A stretch of 64,000 nucleotides of DNA from Arthrobacter sp. 18067 (GTDB lineage: Bacteria; Actinomycetota; Actinomycetes; Actinomycetales; Micrococcaceae): positions 248,001 through 312,000 of the forward strand of contig NZ_CACSJJ010000002.1 of the NCBI RefSeq assembly GCF_902706295.1. The letters run 5' to 3'. Numbering within the stretch: the first letter of the stretch is position 1; every line of letters starts with the position of its first letter. This document shows positions 9,453 through 17,311 of the stretch, one piece after another. A model generated the notes under the pieces. The model saw only the letters and a program-made list of their open reading frames with translations. It searched no databases and was not told where the DNA came from. The position numbers and the translations under genes are program-made.

Positions 9453-9833
9453 CTAACCCCAGATGCTGGAGATCTCGTCGTCCCAGTTCACACCGGCATA
9501 CATTGATACACCTCGAAGATCGTTGACGGCGTTGCCACCCCTGAAAATCACGGCATGGCCGGAGTAGTTGAGGTCCCGATACAGGTACACGTAAGGCGAT
9601 TGAATGTTCGCAGGCGGGCCTATGACTATGGAACTGGCCTTATCGTTTGCCGTGTCACCCACATATGATGCGACCCAGTTATAGGTCCGTTGAGTCCCCG
9701 TGAACCAGTAATTGTCGTAGAGACATACGCGGGCCGTGGAGCAAGCCGGTGCGGCTTGCGCGGCGGTCACTCCGGTCAAGACCGAAGCCGAAGCAACCGT
9801 CAGAATCCCGGCTGTACGCAGGAGTGCTTTCAC
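9453..9833 (-). CDS. Secreted peptidase inhibitor I36 / beta-gamma-crystallin-like protein
   Basis: 126 aa with a signal peptide ending ...TAAQA-APAC. The mature domain (~95 aa) has the crystallin-type repeats of the I36 family: VCLYDNYWFTGTQ with a later DDEISSIWG, and VYLYRDLNYSGHAVIFRGG. Relatives include the Streptomyces metalloproteinase inhibitor SMPI and killer-toxin-like proteins. GTG at 9833 is preferred because GGGGAA sits about six bases upstream and the upstream repeats then stay non-coding; an in-frame start at 9896 exists. It is the first gene of the I36-lipoprotein-adaptor-ABC operon. Whether it inhibits proteases or kills competitors cannot be told from sequence. Confidence 0.75.
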   Translation of the reverse strand: MKALLRTAGILTVASASVLTGVTAAQAAPACSTARVCLYDNYWFTGTQRTYNWVASYVGDTANDKASSIVIGPPANIQSPYVYLYRDLNYSGHAVIFRGGNAVNDLRGVSMYAGVNWDDEISSIWG

Positions 9834-9859
9834 TGTTTTCCCCAATGCTCGTGCGGCGC

Positions 9860-9875
9860 GGAACAGCTCTGTTCC
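9860..9875. promoter_or_regulatory. Inverted repeat upstream of the I36-like gene
   Basis: GGAACAG-CT-CTGTTCC is a perfect 7-bp inverted repeat, 26 bp before the GTG start. It could be an operator or a small leader hairpin. The 6-bp gap between GAAC and GTTC does not fit the 4-bp gap of Gram-positive LexA sites. Confidence 0.4.
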
Positions 9876-9886
9876 ATCACGAACAC

Positions 9887-9997
9887 TAGGTTGCACACGG
9901 CACCACCTAGATGACTTTTCCGCAAATTAGGTGGCATTTGGACAGGAATTAGGTGCCCGGAGTCCGGAACTAGGTGCTGCAACGGGCCTTCTAGGTA
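9887..9997. repeat. Six phased TAGGTG-type direct repeats (about 21-bp period)
   Basis: Hexamers start at 9887 (TAGGTT), 9908 (TAGATG), 9928, 9950 and 9971 (all TAGGTG) and 9992 (TAGGTA). The steps are 21, 20, 22, 21 and 21 bp, about two helical turns, so all six face the same side of the DNA. The sequence between hexamers is not conserved. They fill the region between the I36-like operon and the TOPRIM gene. This looks like a cooperative regulator-binding array or an iteron cluster. Confidence 0.7.
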
Positions 9998-10046
9998 GCA
10001 AAGCGCGTCAAGGCGCTTCGCTGCCGGCATCCCCCATACTGGTCCA

Positions 10047-10595
10047 ATGCGAACCACAACGGTGTTGGTCGAGGGCGAAAGTGACAGTGTGGCGGTCCAG
10101 GCGCTGGCCCTTCGACTTGGCCATGACTTGGCGGAAGAGCATGTGCAGATCGTCCCAATGGGTGGAGCTACCAGCATCATCCACTTCCTCGACCGCTACG
10201 GGCCGAAGGGGGCCGGCCATAGGTTGCTTGGTCTATGTGATGCCGGGGAGTCCCAAGGAATAGCCCGTGCGCTTATCCGCGCCGGTGTCGGATCCGGACC
10301 GTTGGAAGAGCGCGGGTTCCAAGTATGTGATGCCGATCTGGAGGATGAACTCATCCGATGCCTGGGAACCGACGCTGTGCTCGAGGTCATCGAAGCTCAA
10401 GGCGAGCTGGCGTCATTTCGGCTCCTTCAACGCCAGCCATCGCTTCGCGAACGGCCCGTAACAGCGCAACTGCAGCGATTCTTTGGAGGGCGCAGTGGCA
10501 ACAAGGTCCGCTACGCACCCCTGCTTATCGAGGCGCTCCCTGCCGGGCAAGCACCCCCGCCGCTGGCGCGTCTCGTCGAATCATTTGCGGGGTGA
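10047..10595 (+). CDS. Stand-alone TOPRIM-domain protein (OLD-like)
   Basis: 182 aa. It opens with TTTVLVEGESDSVAVQALA, the TOPRIM glutamate motif, and continues with VPMGGATSIIHFLDRYG and LLGLCDAGE, where the DxD-type acidic motif of TOPRIM enzymes falls. The arrangement resembles the C-terminal TOPRIM of OLD-family nucleases, but no ATPase domain is attached and none is encoded next door. Members may cut or process nucleic acid; this one is unproven. It lies downstream of the phased repeats, and its stop codon lies at the left edge of the 32-bp tandem array. Confidence 0.7.
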   Translation: MRTTTVLVEGESDSVAVQALALRLGHDLAEEHVQIVPMGGATSIIHFLDRYGPKGAGHRLLGLCDAGESQGIARALIRAGVGSGPLEERGFQVCDADLEDELIRCLGTDAVLEVIEAQGELASFRLLQRQPSLRERPVTAQLQRFFGGRSGNKVRYAPLLIEALPAGQAPPPLARLVESFAG

Positions 10596-10620
10596 TGCAG
10601 GACGCTCTGGAACCCGCGGA

Positions 10621-10890
10621 AGGTGAGAGAGCGTAGGGCTCAAGCCCGCGGGAGGTGAGAGAGCGTAGGGCTCAAGCCCGCGGGAGGTGAGAGAGCGTAG
10701 GGCTCAAGCCCGCGGGAGGTGAGAGAGCGTAGGGCTCAAGCCCGCGGGAGGTGAGAGAGCGTAGGGCTCAAGCCCGCGGGAGGTGAGAGAGCGTAGGGCT
10801 CAAGCCCGCGGGAGGTGAGAGAGCGTAGGGCTCAAGCCCGCGGGAGGTGAGAGAGCGTAGGGCTCAAGCCCGCGGGAGGTGAGAGAGCGT
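10621..10890. repeat. 32-bp tandem repeat array, eight full units plus a partial ninth
   Basis: Eight identical 32-bp units start every 32 bp from 10621 to 10845; a ninth partial copy (14 bp) starts at 10877. A degenerate unit precedes them at about 10591-10620 and contains the TOPRIM stop codon. Each unit carries AGGTGAGAGAGCGT, the near-palindrome GGGCTCAAGCCC and the palindrome CCCGCGGG. Across each junction the sequence reads GGGAGGTGA, which matches the anti-Shine-Dalgarno end of 16S rRNA. There are no spacers, so it is not CRISPR. It is a minisatellite whose perfect units imply recent expansion or homogenisation. Confidence 0.95.
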
Positions 10891-10904
10891 CCTTGCTTTG
10901 GGCG

Positions 10905-10962
10905 GAAAAGCGCGACGCCGGCACTGACCACTGAAACAAAATGGCGAGTACCGGCGTCGTGC
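10905..10962 (-). terminator. Probable terminator of ctaB
   Basis: CGACGCCGG (10913-10921) pairs perfectly with CCGGCGTCG (10951-10959). On the minus strand the stem is followed by CGCTTTTCC, a short T tract, just downstream of the ctaB stop. The 29-nt loop is large, so confidence is moderate. Confidence 0.55.
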
Positions 10963-10987
10963 GTTGGTGCTTGAGGGTTCGGGGAAC

Positions 10988-11950
10988 CTAGCCGCCGATG
11001 ATCGGCGAACCGATGAAGGGGTCAACGGCCAACGCGATGAAGAGCAGCGTGAGGTAGCTGATGGAGCCGTGGAAGACCTTCATGGCTCCCTTATTGGAGA
11101 CGTCGCCGCCCTGTGCCCGCTTGTACAAAGCGTGGCTCTCGTAGAGGAACCAGGCTCCGGCCGCGACAGCGACGATCGTGTAAACCCAGCCGGCCCCACC
11201 GACAGGGACCATCAGCAGCGAACAGGCAACCATGGCCCAGGCGTAAAGAACAACCTGTACCGAAACGACTTTGGCACCGGCGATAGCGCCGAGCATGGGT
11301 ACCTTTGCATTGCGGTAGTCCTCGCCGTACCGCATGGACAGCGGCCAGTAGTGCGGCGGCGTCCAGAGGAAGATCACCATGAAGAGAACGACGGCGGGCC
11401 ACTCCACAGTGTTGGTGACGGCTGCCCAGGCGATCAACACCGGGAAGCATCCGGCGGCGCCACCCCAGACGATGTTCTGGGCAGTGCGGCGCTTGAGGAT
11501 CATCGTGTAGATGACGACGTAGAAGACAATGGCGCCCAGGCCAAGCCACGCTGACAGTGGATTGGCGCCGAACCAGAGGATTGCGATGGACGCCGCGCCT
11601 AGTAACCAGGCGAAGATCAGGGCTTCGCGCGGAGTTACCTCGCCGGTGACCAACGGGCGCTTCTCGGTGCGGTGCATCAGTTTGTCGATGTCGCGGTCGA
11701 TGTAGCAGTTGAATACTCCGGCGCTGCCTGCCGCGAACGCACCGCCGACGAGCGTTGCAAGGATCAATCCGATGGAAGGGAATCCGCGTTGGGCAAAGAT
11801 CATGGTGGGCAACGTGCTCACGAGGAGCAGCTCGATGACACGTGGTTTTGTCAGTGCCAGATACGCCTTCAACTTACGGGAAATTCCGATGCTTCCCCGG
11901 GCCGGGGACGCGTTAAGGGGCGTATCAGTTGTGCTCACGGCGGCAGTCAC
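10988..11950 (-). CDS. ctaB: Protoheme IX farnesyltransferase (heme O synthase)
   Basis: 320 aa, UbiA-type prenyltransferase with about nine membrane helices. It adds a farnesyl group to heme B, giving heme O, the substrate of CtaA. The first Asp-rich motif is [15 protein letters not shown] (about residue 88) and the second conserved loop is [13 protein letters not shown]. The start is GTG at 11950; an in-frame GTG at 11938 is an alternative. It is divergent from the transketolase operon, the arrangement seen in many actinobacteria. Confidence 0.94.
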   Translation of the reverse strand: MTAAVSTTDTPLNASPARGSIGISRKLKAYLALTKPRVIELLLVSTLPTMIFAQRGFPSIGLILATLVGGAFAAGSAGVFNCYIDRDIDKLMHRTEKRPLVTGEVTPREALIFAWLLGAASIAILWFGANPLSAWLGLGAIVFYVVIYTMILKRRTAQNIVWGGAAGCFPVLIAWAAVTNTVEWPAVVLFMVIFLWTPPHYWPLSMRYGEDYRNAKVPMLGAIAGAKVVSVQVVLYAWAMVACSLLMVPVGGAGWVYTIVAVAAGAWFLYESHALYKRAQGGDVSNKGAMKVFHGSISYLTLLFIALAVDPFIGSPIIGG

Positions 11951-12379
11951 TCTGTTCTATGCTCTGGGGTTCTCGCAGCGGCTGCCGTCCCGGTTTTCTA
12001 AAAGCAAACGCGGGCGCATGTACCGCTGGTGGCCTCCAAATATCATACCGTGGCCGGAAGTGCCCCGATGTCCGCAAAATACGTCAATGTTTCCGAATCT
12101 TCACTCCCCTGACAGGCCATCGTGATTCATATAAGGGAATTTCTGTCCAGTTAGTGGGATTCCCTGAGTTCCATGCCACGTTTGGGGCTAAGCTGTTGAG
12201 CAGATCAGCACACGTTGACGATCCGGGAAACCGTATTCTCGGATATCCGTGCGTCTGGATGAGAGATCAACGTTTCAATGGTGAACGGCTGGTAGACACA
12301 TTGCAGCGGGCGCCATCCTGTGCTTCCTGCGTGCCGTGTCCGTACGCCTGCCGTCAGCACAGAGAGGGGCTCGGTTTTC
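11951..12379. other. 429-bp divergent intergenic region, ctaB / tkt
   Basis: No gene is supported here. The region must hold the ctaB and tkt promoters, but I could not fix either one. Candidates on the plus strand are TATAAG near 12135 and TTGACG near 12213; neither has a well-spaced partner. A weak inverted pair GGGAAT/ATTCCC spans about 12137-12166. The tkt Shine-Dalgarno (AGAGAGGGG, 12361-12369) closes it. Confidence 0.5.
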
Positions 12380-14506
12380 GTGCCACATTTGGAAGAGCAA
12401 GAACTGTCATGGACCGATCTGGACAAGAAGGCAGTTGACACCGTTCGCGTGTTGGCCGCCGACGCCGTGGAGAAGGTCGGCAACGGCCACCCGGGAACGG
12501 CAATGAGCTTGGCTCCGGCAGCATACTTGCTGTTCCAGAAGCTGATGCGTCATGACCCGAAGAACCCGGACTGGATCGGCCGTGACCGGTTCGTCCTGTC
12601 CCCCGGTCACACCTCGCTGACCCTTTACATCCAGTTGTTCCTCTCCGGCTACGGCCTGGAACTGAAGGACCTTGAGGCGCTGCGTACCTGGGGTTCGCTG
12701 ACCCCGGGCCACCCCGAGTACAAGCACACCGCCGGTGTGGAAATCACCACCGGCCCGCTCGGCCAGGGCCTGGCTTCGGCTGTTGGTTTCGCTTACTCCC
12801 AGCGCCGCCAACGCGGCCTGTTCGACGCCGATGCTCCCGCCGGCGAGTCGCCGTTCGACCACACCATCTGGGTGATCGCTTCCGACGGCGACCTGCAGGA
12901 AGGCGTGACGTCCGAGGCTTCCTCCCTCGCCGGGCACCAGGAGCTGGGCAACCTCGTGGTGATCTACGACGAGAACCACATCTCCATCGAAGACGACACC
13001 GACATCGCCTTCACCGAAGACGTCCTCAAGCGTTACGAGGCCTACGGCTGGCACACCCAGCGCGTTGACTGGACCAAGACCGGCGACTACGTCGAAGACG
13101 TCCAGGAACTGTACTCCGCACTGCAGGCAGCCAAGGCTGAGACGAACAAGCCGTCCATCATCTCGCTGCGCACCATCATCGGCTACCCGGCCCCGAAGAA
13201 GCAGAACACCGGAAAGATCCACGGTTCCGCCCTGGGCGCCGAGGAAGTCGCAGCATTGAAGACCGTGCTCGGTTTCGATCCGGCCAAGTCCTTCGACGTT
13301 GATGAAGAAGTACTGGCACACGCCCGCAAGGTCCTTGACCGTGGCGCCGAGTCCCGCGCAGCATGGCAGGCCTCCTTCGAGGCATGGCAGTCCGCCAACC
13401 CGGATGCCGCTGCCCTGCTGGAGCGCGTTGAAGCCAAGAAGCTTCCCGTGGGCATTGACGCCGCGCTTCCGGTGTTCGAAGCCGGCAAGGATGTTTCCAC
13501 CCGCGCGGCCTCGGGCAAGGTCCTGAATGCCATCGGCCCGGTCCTTCCCGAACTCTGGGGCGGCTCGGCCGACCTCGCCGAGTCGAACAACACCACCATC
13601 GAAGGTTCGCCGTCGTTCATCCCGACGTCGCGTTCCACGGACGCCTGGAAGGGCAACCCGTACGGACGCGTACTGCACTTCGGTATCCGTGAGCACGCTG
13701 CCGCGTCGATCGTGAACGGCATTTCCCTGCACGGCCGCACCCGCGCTTTCTCCGGCACGTTCCTGATCTTCAGTGACTACCAGCGCCCGGCAATTCGCCT
13801 CGGCGCCCTGATGGGTGTTCCGTCCCTCTACGTGTGGACGCACGACTCCATCGGCCTGGGCGAAGACGGCCCCACGCACCAGCCCGTGGAACAGCTCGCC
13901 TCCCTGCGCGCCATCCCGGGCTTGGACGTCGTCCGTCCCGGTGACGCCAACGAGGTCTCCGCAGCATGGAAGGTCATGCTCGAGAACCACGAGAACCCGG
14001 CCGGCATCGTCCTGACCCGCCAGAACATCCCCACCTATGCCCGAGGCGAAGGTGAAGCCGCTGGTGACACGTTCGGTTCCACCGCAGGTGTGGCCAAGGG
14101 CGGCTACGTGCTGGCCGAGGCATCCAAGGACGGCGCGAGCGTTGACGCGCAGGTCATCCTGATCGGCACCGGATCGGAAGTCCAGCTCGCCGTCGAGGCC
14201 CGTGAAGCACTCCAGTCGGAGGGCATCGCAGCGCGCGTAGTGTCCATGCCGTGTGTTGAGTGGTTCAACAAGCAGGACGAGGCGTACCGCGAGTCCGTGC
14301 TCCCCGCTGCCGTGAAGGCCCGTGTTTCGGTTGAGGCCGGCCTCGCACTGGGCTGGCGCGAATTCGTGGGCGATGCCGGCCGTTCCATCTCCCTGGAGCA
14401 CTTCGGTGCCTCGGCAGACTACAAGCGGCTCTTCAATGAATTCGGCATCACCGCCGAAGCTGTCGCAGCCGCAGCCAAAGACTCCCTCGCAGACGCCAAC
14501 GCATAA
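12380..14506 (+). CDS. tkt: Transketolase
   Basis: 708 aa from GTG 12380, about 11 nt after AGAGAGGGG. It is the thiamine-diphosphate enzyme moving two-carbon units in the pentose phosphate pathway. Conserved features are GNGHPGTAMSLAPAAYLLF near the N-terminus, SDGDLQEGVTSEA and VIYDENHISIEDDT (ThDP/metal-binding region), the catalytic Glu region FGIREHAA, and THDSIGLGEDGPTHQPVE. It is the first gene of tkt-tal-pgi-zwf-opcA-pgl. A long open frame on the opposite strand is a codon-bias shadow. Confidence 0.97.
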   Translation: MPHLEEQELSWTDLDKKAVDTVRVLAADAVEKVGNGHPGTAMSLAPAAYLLFQKLMRHDPKNPDWIGRDRFVLSPGHTSLTLYIQLFLSGYGLELKDLEALRTWGSLTPGHPEYKHTAGVEITTGPLGQGLASAVGFAYSQRRQRGLFDADAPAGESPFDHTIWVIASDGDLQEGVTSEASSLAGHQELGNLVVIYDENHISIEDDTDIAFTEDVLKRYEAYGWHTQRVDWTKTGDYVEDVQELYSALQAAKAETNKPSIISLRTIIGYPAPKKQNTGKIHGSALGAEEVAALKTVLGFDPAKSFDVDEEVLAHARKVLDRGAESRAAWQASFEAWQSANPDAAALLERVEAKKLPVGIDAALPVFEAGKDVSTRAASGKVLNAIGPVLPELWGGSADLAESNNTTIEGSPSFIPTSRSTDAWKGNPYGRVLHFGIREHAAASIVNGISLHGRTRAFSGTFLIFSDYQRPAIRLGALMGVPSLYVWTHDSIGLGEDGPTHQPVEQLASLRAIPGLDVVRPGDANEVSAAWKVMLENHENPAGIVLTRQNIPTYARGEGEAAGDTFGSTAGVAKGGYVLAEASKDGASVDAQVILIGTGSEVQLAVEAREALQSEGIAARVVSMPCVEWFNKQDEAYRESVLPAAVKARVSVEAGLALGWREFVGDAGRSISLEHFGASADYKRLFNEFGITAEAVAAAAKDSLADANA

Positions 14507-14539
14507 CAGTCTGCTCCCCCCTCACAGGAGAAAAAACAC

Positions 14540-15658
14540 ATGTCTAGCACTCCCACGCAGCAGCTCTCTGACGCCGGCGTTTCGATCTGGCTCGATGACC
14601 TTTCCCGCACCCGCCTGGACACCGGCACCCTGCAGAAGCTCATCGACGAAAAGAACGTAGTTGGTGTGACCACCAACCCGTCCATCTTCCACGCCGCCAT
14701 CACCTCAGGCACTGATTACGATGCCACCATCGCAGCCCAGGCCGCCGCCGGTGCCAGCGTCGAAGAGACCATCTTCGAAATCACCACCACGGACGTTGCC
14801 GACGCCTGCGATCTGTTCGCGCCGATCGCCGCAGCCACCAACGGTGTGGATGGCCGCGTCTCCATCGAGGTGGATCCCCGCCTTGCATGGGACACCGCCG
14901 GCACCATCGCCGAGGCCAAGCACCTCTATGCGAAGGTCAACAAGGACAACGTCCACATCAAGATCCCGGCAACCCTGGAAGGCCTGGAAGCCATCACGGC
15001 AACCCTGGCTGAGGGCATCAGCGTCAACGTGACCCTGATCTTCTCCCTGGAGCGCTACCGCGCGGTCATCAACGCCTTCCAGTCCGGCCTTGAGCAGGCC
15101 AAGGAGAACGGTCACGACCTCTCCAAGATCCACTCGGTGGCATCGTTCTTCGTGTCCCGCGTTGACTCTGAAATCGACAAGCGCCTTGACGCCATCGGCA
15201 CCGATGAAGCCAAGGCACTCAAGGGCAAGGCAGGCGTTGCCAACGCACGCCTGGCGTACCAGGTCTACGAAGAGCTCTTCTCCACCGAGCGCTGGGCCGT
15301 GCTGGCCGAAGCCGGCGCGCTCCCCCAGCGTCCACTGTGGGCCTCCACCGGCGTGAAGGATCCGGCTTACCCGGACACCCTCTACGTGACGGAACTCGTC
15401 GCTGCCGGCGTGGTCAACACCATGCCGGAAAAGACGCTGGATGCCACGTTCGACCACGGCGTTGTTACCGGTGACACCATCACCGGCACCTACGACGAAG
15501 CGAACGAGACCCTCAACGCCCTCGAAGCACTCGGTGTCTCCTACAACGACGTCGTAACCCTTCTCGAGACCGAAGGCCTCGAGAAGTTCGTGGGCTCCTG
15601 GAAGGAACTCCTCGCCGACGTCGAAGGCGCACTCGTCACCGCACGGAAGGCTTCCTAA
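14540..15658 (+). CDS. tal: Transaldolase
   Basis: 372 aa, the usual length of actinobacterial transaldolase. It transfers dihydroxyacetone units between sugar phosphates. [14 protein letters not shown] and the Schiff-base lysine region ([17 protein letters not shown]) are visible, followed by [16 protein letters not shown] strong Shine-Dalgarno (AGGAG) precedes the ATG. It lies 33 nt after tkt and 6 nt before pgi. Confidence 0.97.
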   Translation: MSSTPTQQLSDAGVSIWLDDLSRTRLDTGTLQKLIDEKNVVGVTTNPSIFHAAITSGTDYDATIAAQAAAGASVEETIFEITTTDVADACDLFAPIAAATNGVDGRVSIEVDPRLAWDTAGTIAEAKHLYAKVNKDNVHIKIPATLEGLEAITATLAEGISVNVTLIFSLERYRAVINAFQSGLEQAKENGHDLSKIHSVASFFVSRVDSEIDKRLDAIGTDEAKALKGKAGVANARLAYQVYEELFSTERWAVLAEAGALPQRPLWASTGVKDPAYPDTLYVTELVAAGVVNTMPEKTLDATFDHGVVTGDTITGTYDEANETLNALEALGVSYNDVVTLLETEGLEKFVGSWKELLADVEGALVTARKAS

Positions 15659-15664
15659 CCCACC

Positions 15665-17296
15665 ATGAGCACAATCAGCTACGACGCCAGCGGTGCCGCC
15701 CAGCAGGCCATCGCCCAGCATATTGACGGACTGGTCGAAGACAAGATTGCTACCCGGATTTTCGCCAAGGACCACACGCTGTGGGGTCCTGAGGCGGAGG
15801 CCGAGTCCGCGATCCGTCTCGGCTGGGTAGAAGCGGCCACCGTGTCCCAGGCCCTGGTCGGGGACATTCTGGAACTTCGTGATGCCCTCCGCGCCGAAGG
15901 AGTTACCCGCATCGTCCTCTGTGGCATGGGTGGGTCTTCCTTGGCTCCAGAGGTTATTGCCGGTACCGCCGGCGTCGAGCTGACTGTGCTGGACAGCACG
16001 GACCCTGAGCAGGTCAGTGCTGCTTTGAATGACCGGCTGGCGGAGACGGCTATCGTCGTTTCCTCCAAGTCGGGCTCCACTGTTGAAACGGATTCCCAGC
16101 GACGGGTGTTCGAGAAGGCGTTCAACGACGCCGGAATTGATGCCAAGAGCCGCATCATCATCGTCACGGATCCGGGTTCGCCCCTGGACAAGGCCTCCCG
16201 CGAAGCAGGCTACCGTGCAGTGTTCAACGCCGATCCCAACGTTGGAGGACGCTTCTCGGCGCTCACAGCGTTCGGTCTGGTCCCCTGTGGCCTTGCCGGC
16301 GTGGACATCCAGGCCTTCCTGGACGAGGCAGAAGAAGCAGCCGAGATCCTCAACGAGGACTCAGCTGACAACATTGGTCTTGCCCTGGGCATCGCACTTG
16401 GCGGCACCAGCCCGCTGCGCAACAAAATCGTCATCGCTGAAGACGGTTCGGGCATTGTTGGTTTCGCCGACTGGGCCGAGCAGCTCATCGCCGAATCCAC
16501 CGGCAAGCTGGGCACCGGCGTCTTGCCGGTCGTCGCCGGCCCGGATTCCCCCGAGGCTCTTAACGGCGCCGACGACGTCCTGGTGGTTCGGCTGGTAGGT
16601 GCCGATGCCGACGTCGAACTTCGCGAAAACGAGGTAGCTATCGCCGGTGGGCTGCCTTCCCAGATGTTCGTCTGGGAGTTCGCTACCGCGGTCGCCGGGC
16701 GACTGCTGGGGATCAACCCCTTCGACCAGCCCGACGTCGAAGCCGCCAAGGTGGCAGCGCGCGGCCTGCTGGACGCGCGCCCGGAACCCACCCCTGCCGC
16801 CTTCACCGACGGAGCAGTGGAGGTTCGTGGCGGCGACTGGTTGGGTACCGCGTCAACGGCCACCGAAGCGGTGCAGTCGTTGCTCGCCCAACTGGGTCCT
16901 GACGGTTATTTGAGCGTGCAGGCCTATCTTGACCGTATTTCACACGCTCCGCTCGAAGGCATCCGTGATGAACTCGCTGCCGTCAGTGGCCGTCCGGTGA
17001 CGTTCGGTTGGGGCCCGAGGTTCCTGCACTCCACTGGTCAGTTCCACAAGGGCGGACCGGCCATCGGAGTCTTCCTGCAGATCACTGCAGCATCATCCAC
17101 CGACCTCGAAATCCCTGAGCGCCCCTTCACGTTCGGTCAGCTCATCGCCGCGCAGGCTTCGGGCGACGCCCAGGTGCTGGAAGGCCATGGCCGCCCCGTA
17201 CTGCGCCTGCACCTCACCGAGCGTGCAGCAGGCGTGGCCCAGCTCCAGGAAGTCGTCGCTGCATTGGCCAACCAGGCCAGCGCACTCGAAAGCTAA
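15665..17296 (+). CDS. pgi: Glucose-6-phosphate isomerase
   Basis: 543 aa. It interconverts glucose-6-phosphate and fructose-6-phosphate, linking glycolysis to the oxidative pentose phosphate branch. The sugar-isomerase (SIS) domains are recognisable from LCGMGGSSLAPEVI and VVSSKSGSTVET near residues 80-130. Later come NVGGRFSALTAFGLVP and the C-terminal HSTGQFHKGGPAIG. It lies within the pentose phosphate operon, just before zwf; such pgi copies in this operon are common in Micrococcaceae. Confidence 0.92.
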   Translation: MSTISYDASGAAQQAIAQHIDGLVEDKIATRIFAKDHTLWGPEAEAESAIRLGWVEAATVSQALVGDILELRDALRAEGVTRIVLCGMGGSSLAPEVIAGTAGVELTVLDSTDPEQVSAALNDRLAETAIVVSSKSGSTVETDSQRRVFEKAFNDAGIDAKSRIIIVTDPGSPLDKASREAGYRAVFNADPNVGGRFSALTAFGLVPCGLAGVDIQAFLDEAEEAAEILNEDSADNIGLALGIALGGTSPLRNKIVIAEDGSGIVGFADWAEQLIAESTGKLGTGVLPVVAGPDSPEALNGADDVLVVRLVGADADVELRENEVAIAGGLPSQMFVWEFATAVAGRLLGINPFDQPDVEAAKVAARGLLDARPEPTPAAFTDGAVEVRGGDWLGTASTATEAVQSLLAQLGPDGYLSVQAYLDRISHAPLEGIRDELAAVSGRPVTFGWGPRFLHSTGQFHKGGPAIGVFLQITAASSTDLEIPERPFTFGQLIAAQASGDAQVLEGHGRPVLRLHLTERAAGVAQLQEVVAALANQASALES

Positions 17297-17311
17297 GGCA
17301 CAGAAACAAAC

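Noticed and set aside
9860..9875. LexA/SOS box upstream of the I36-like gene
   Set aside because: GAAC and GTTC are separated by 6 bp, but Gram-positive LexA sites need 4 bp. Kept only as a generic inverted repeat.
10621..10890. CRISPR array
   Set aside because: Units are 32 bp and directly contiguous with no variable spacers, and no cas gene is present.
12407..14401. 664-codon open frame antisense to tkt
   Set aside because: Codon-bias shadow of a GC-rich gene. Its translation has no recognisable domain, and tkt on the plus strand is fully conserved. The same holds for long antisense frames at 734-2071, 14705-15775, 17093-18787, 23060-24700 and 32613-34211.
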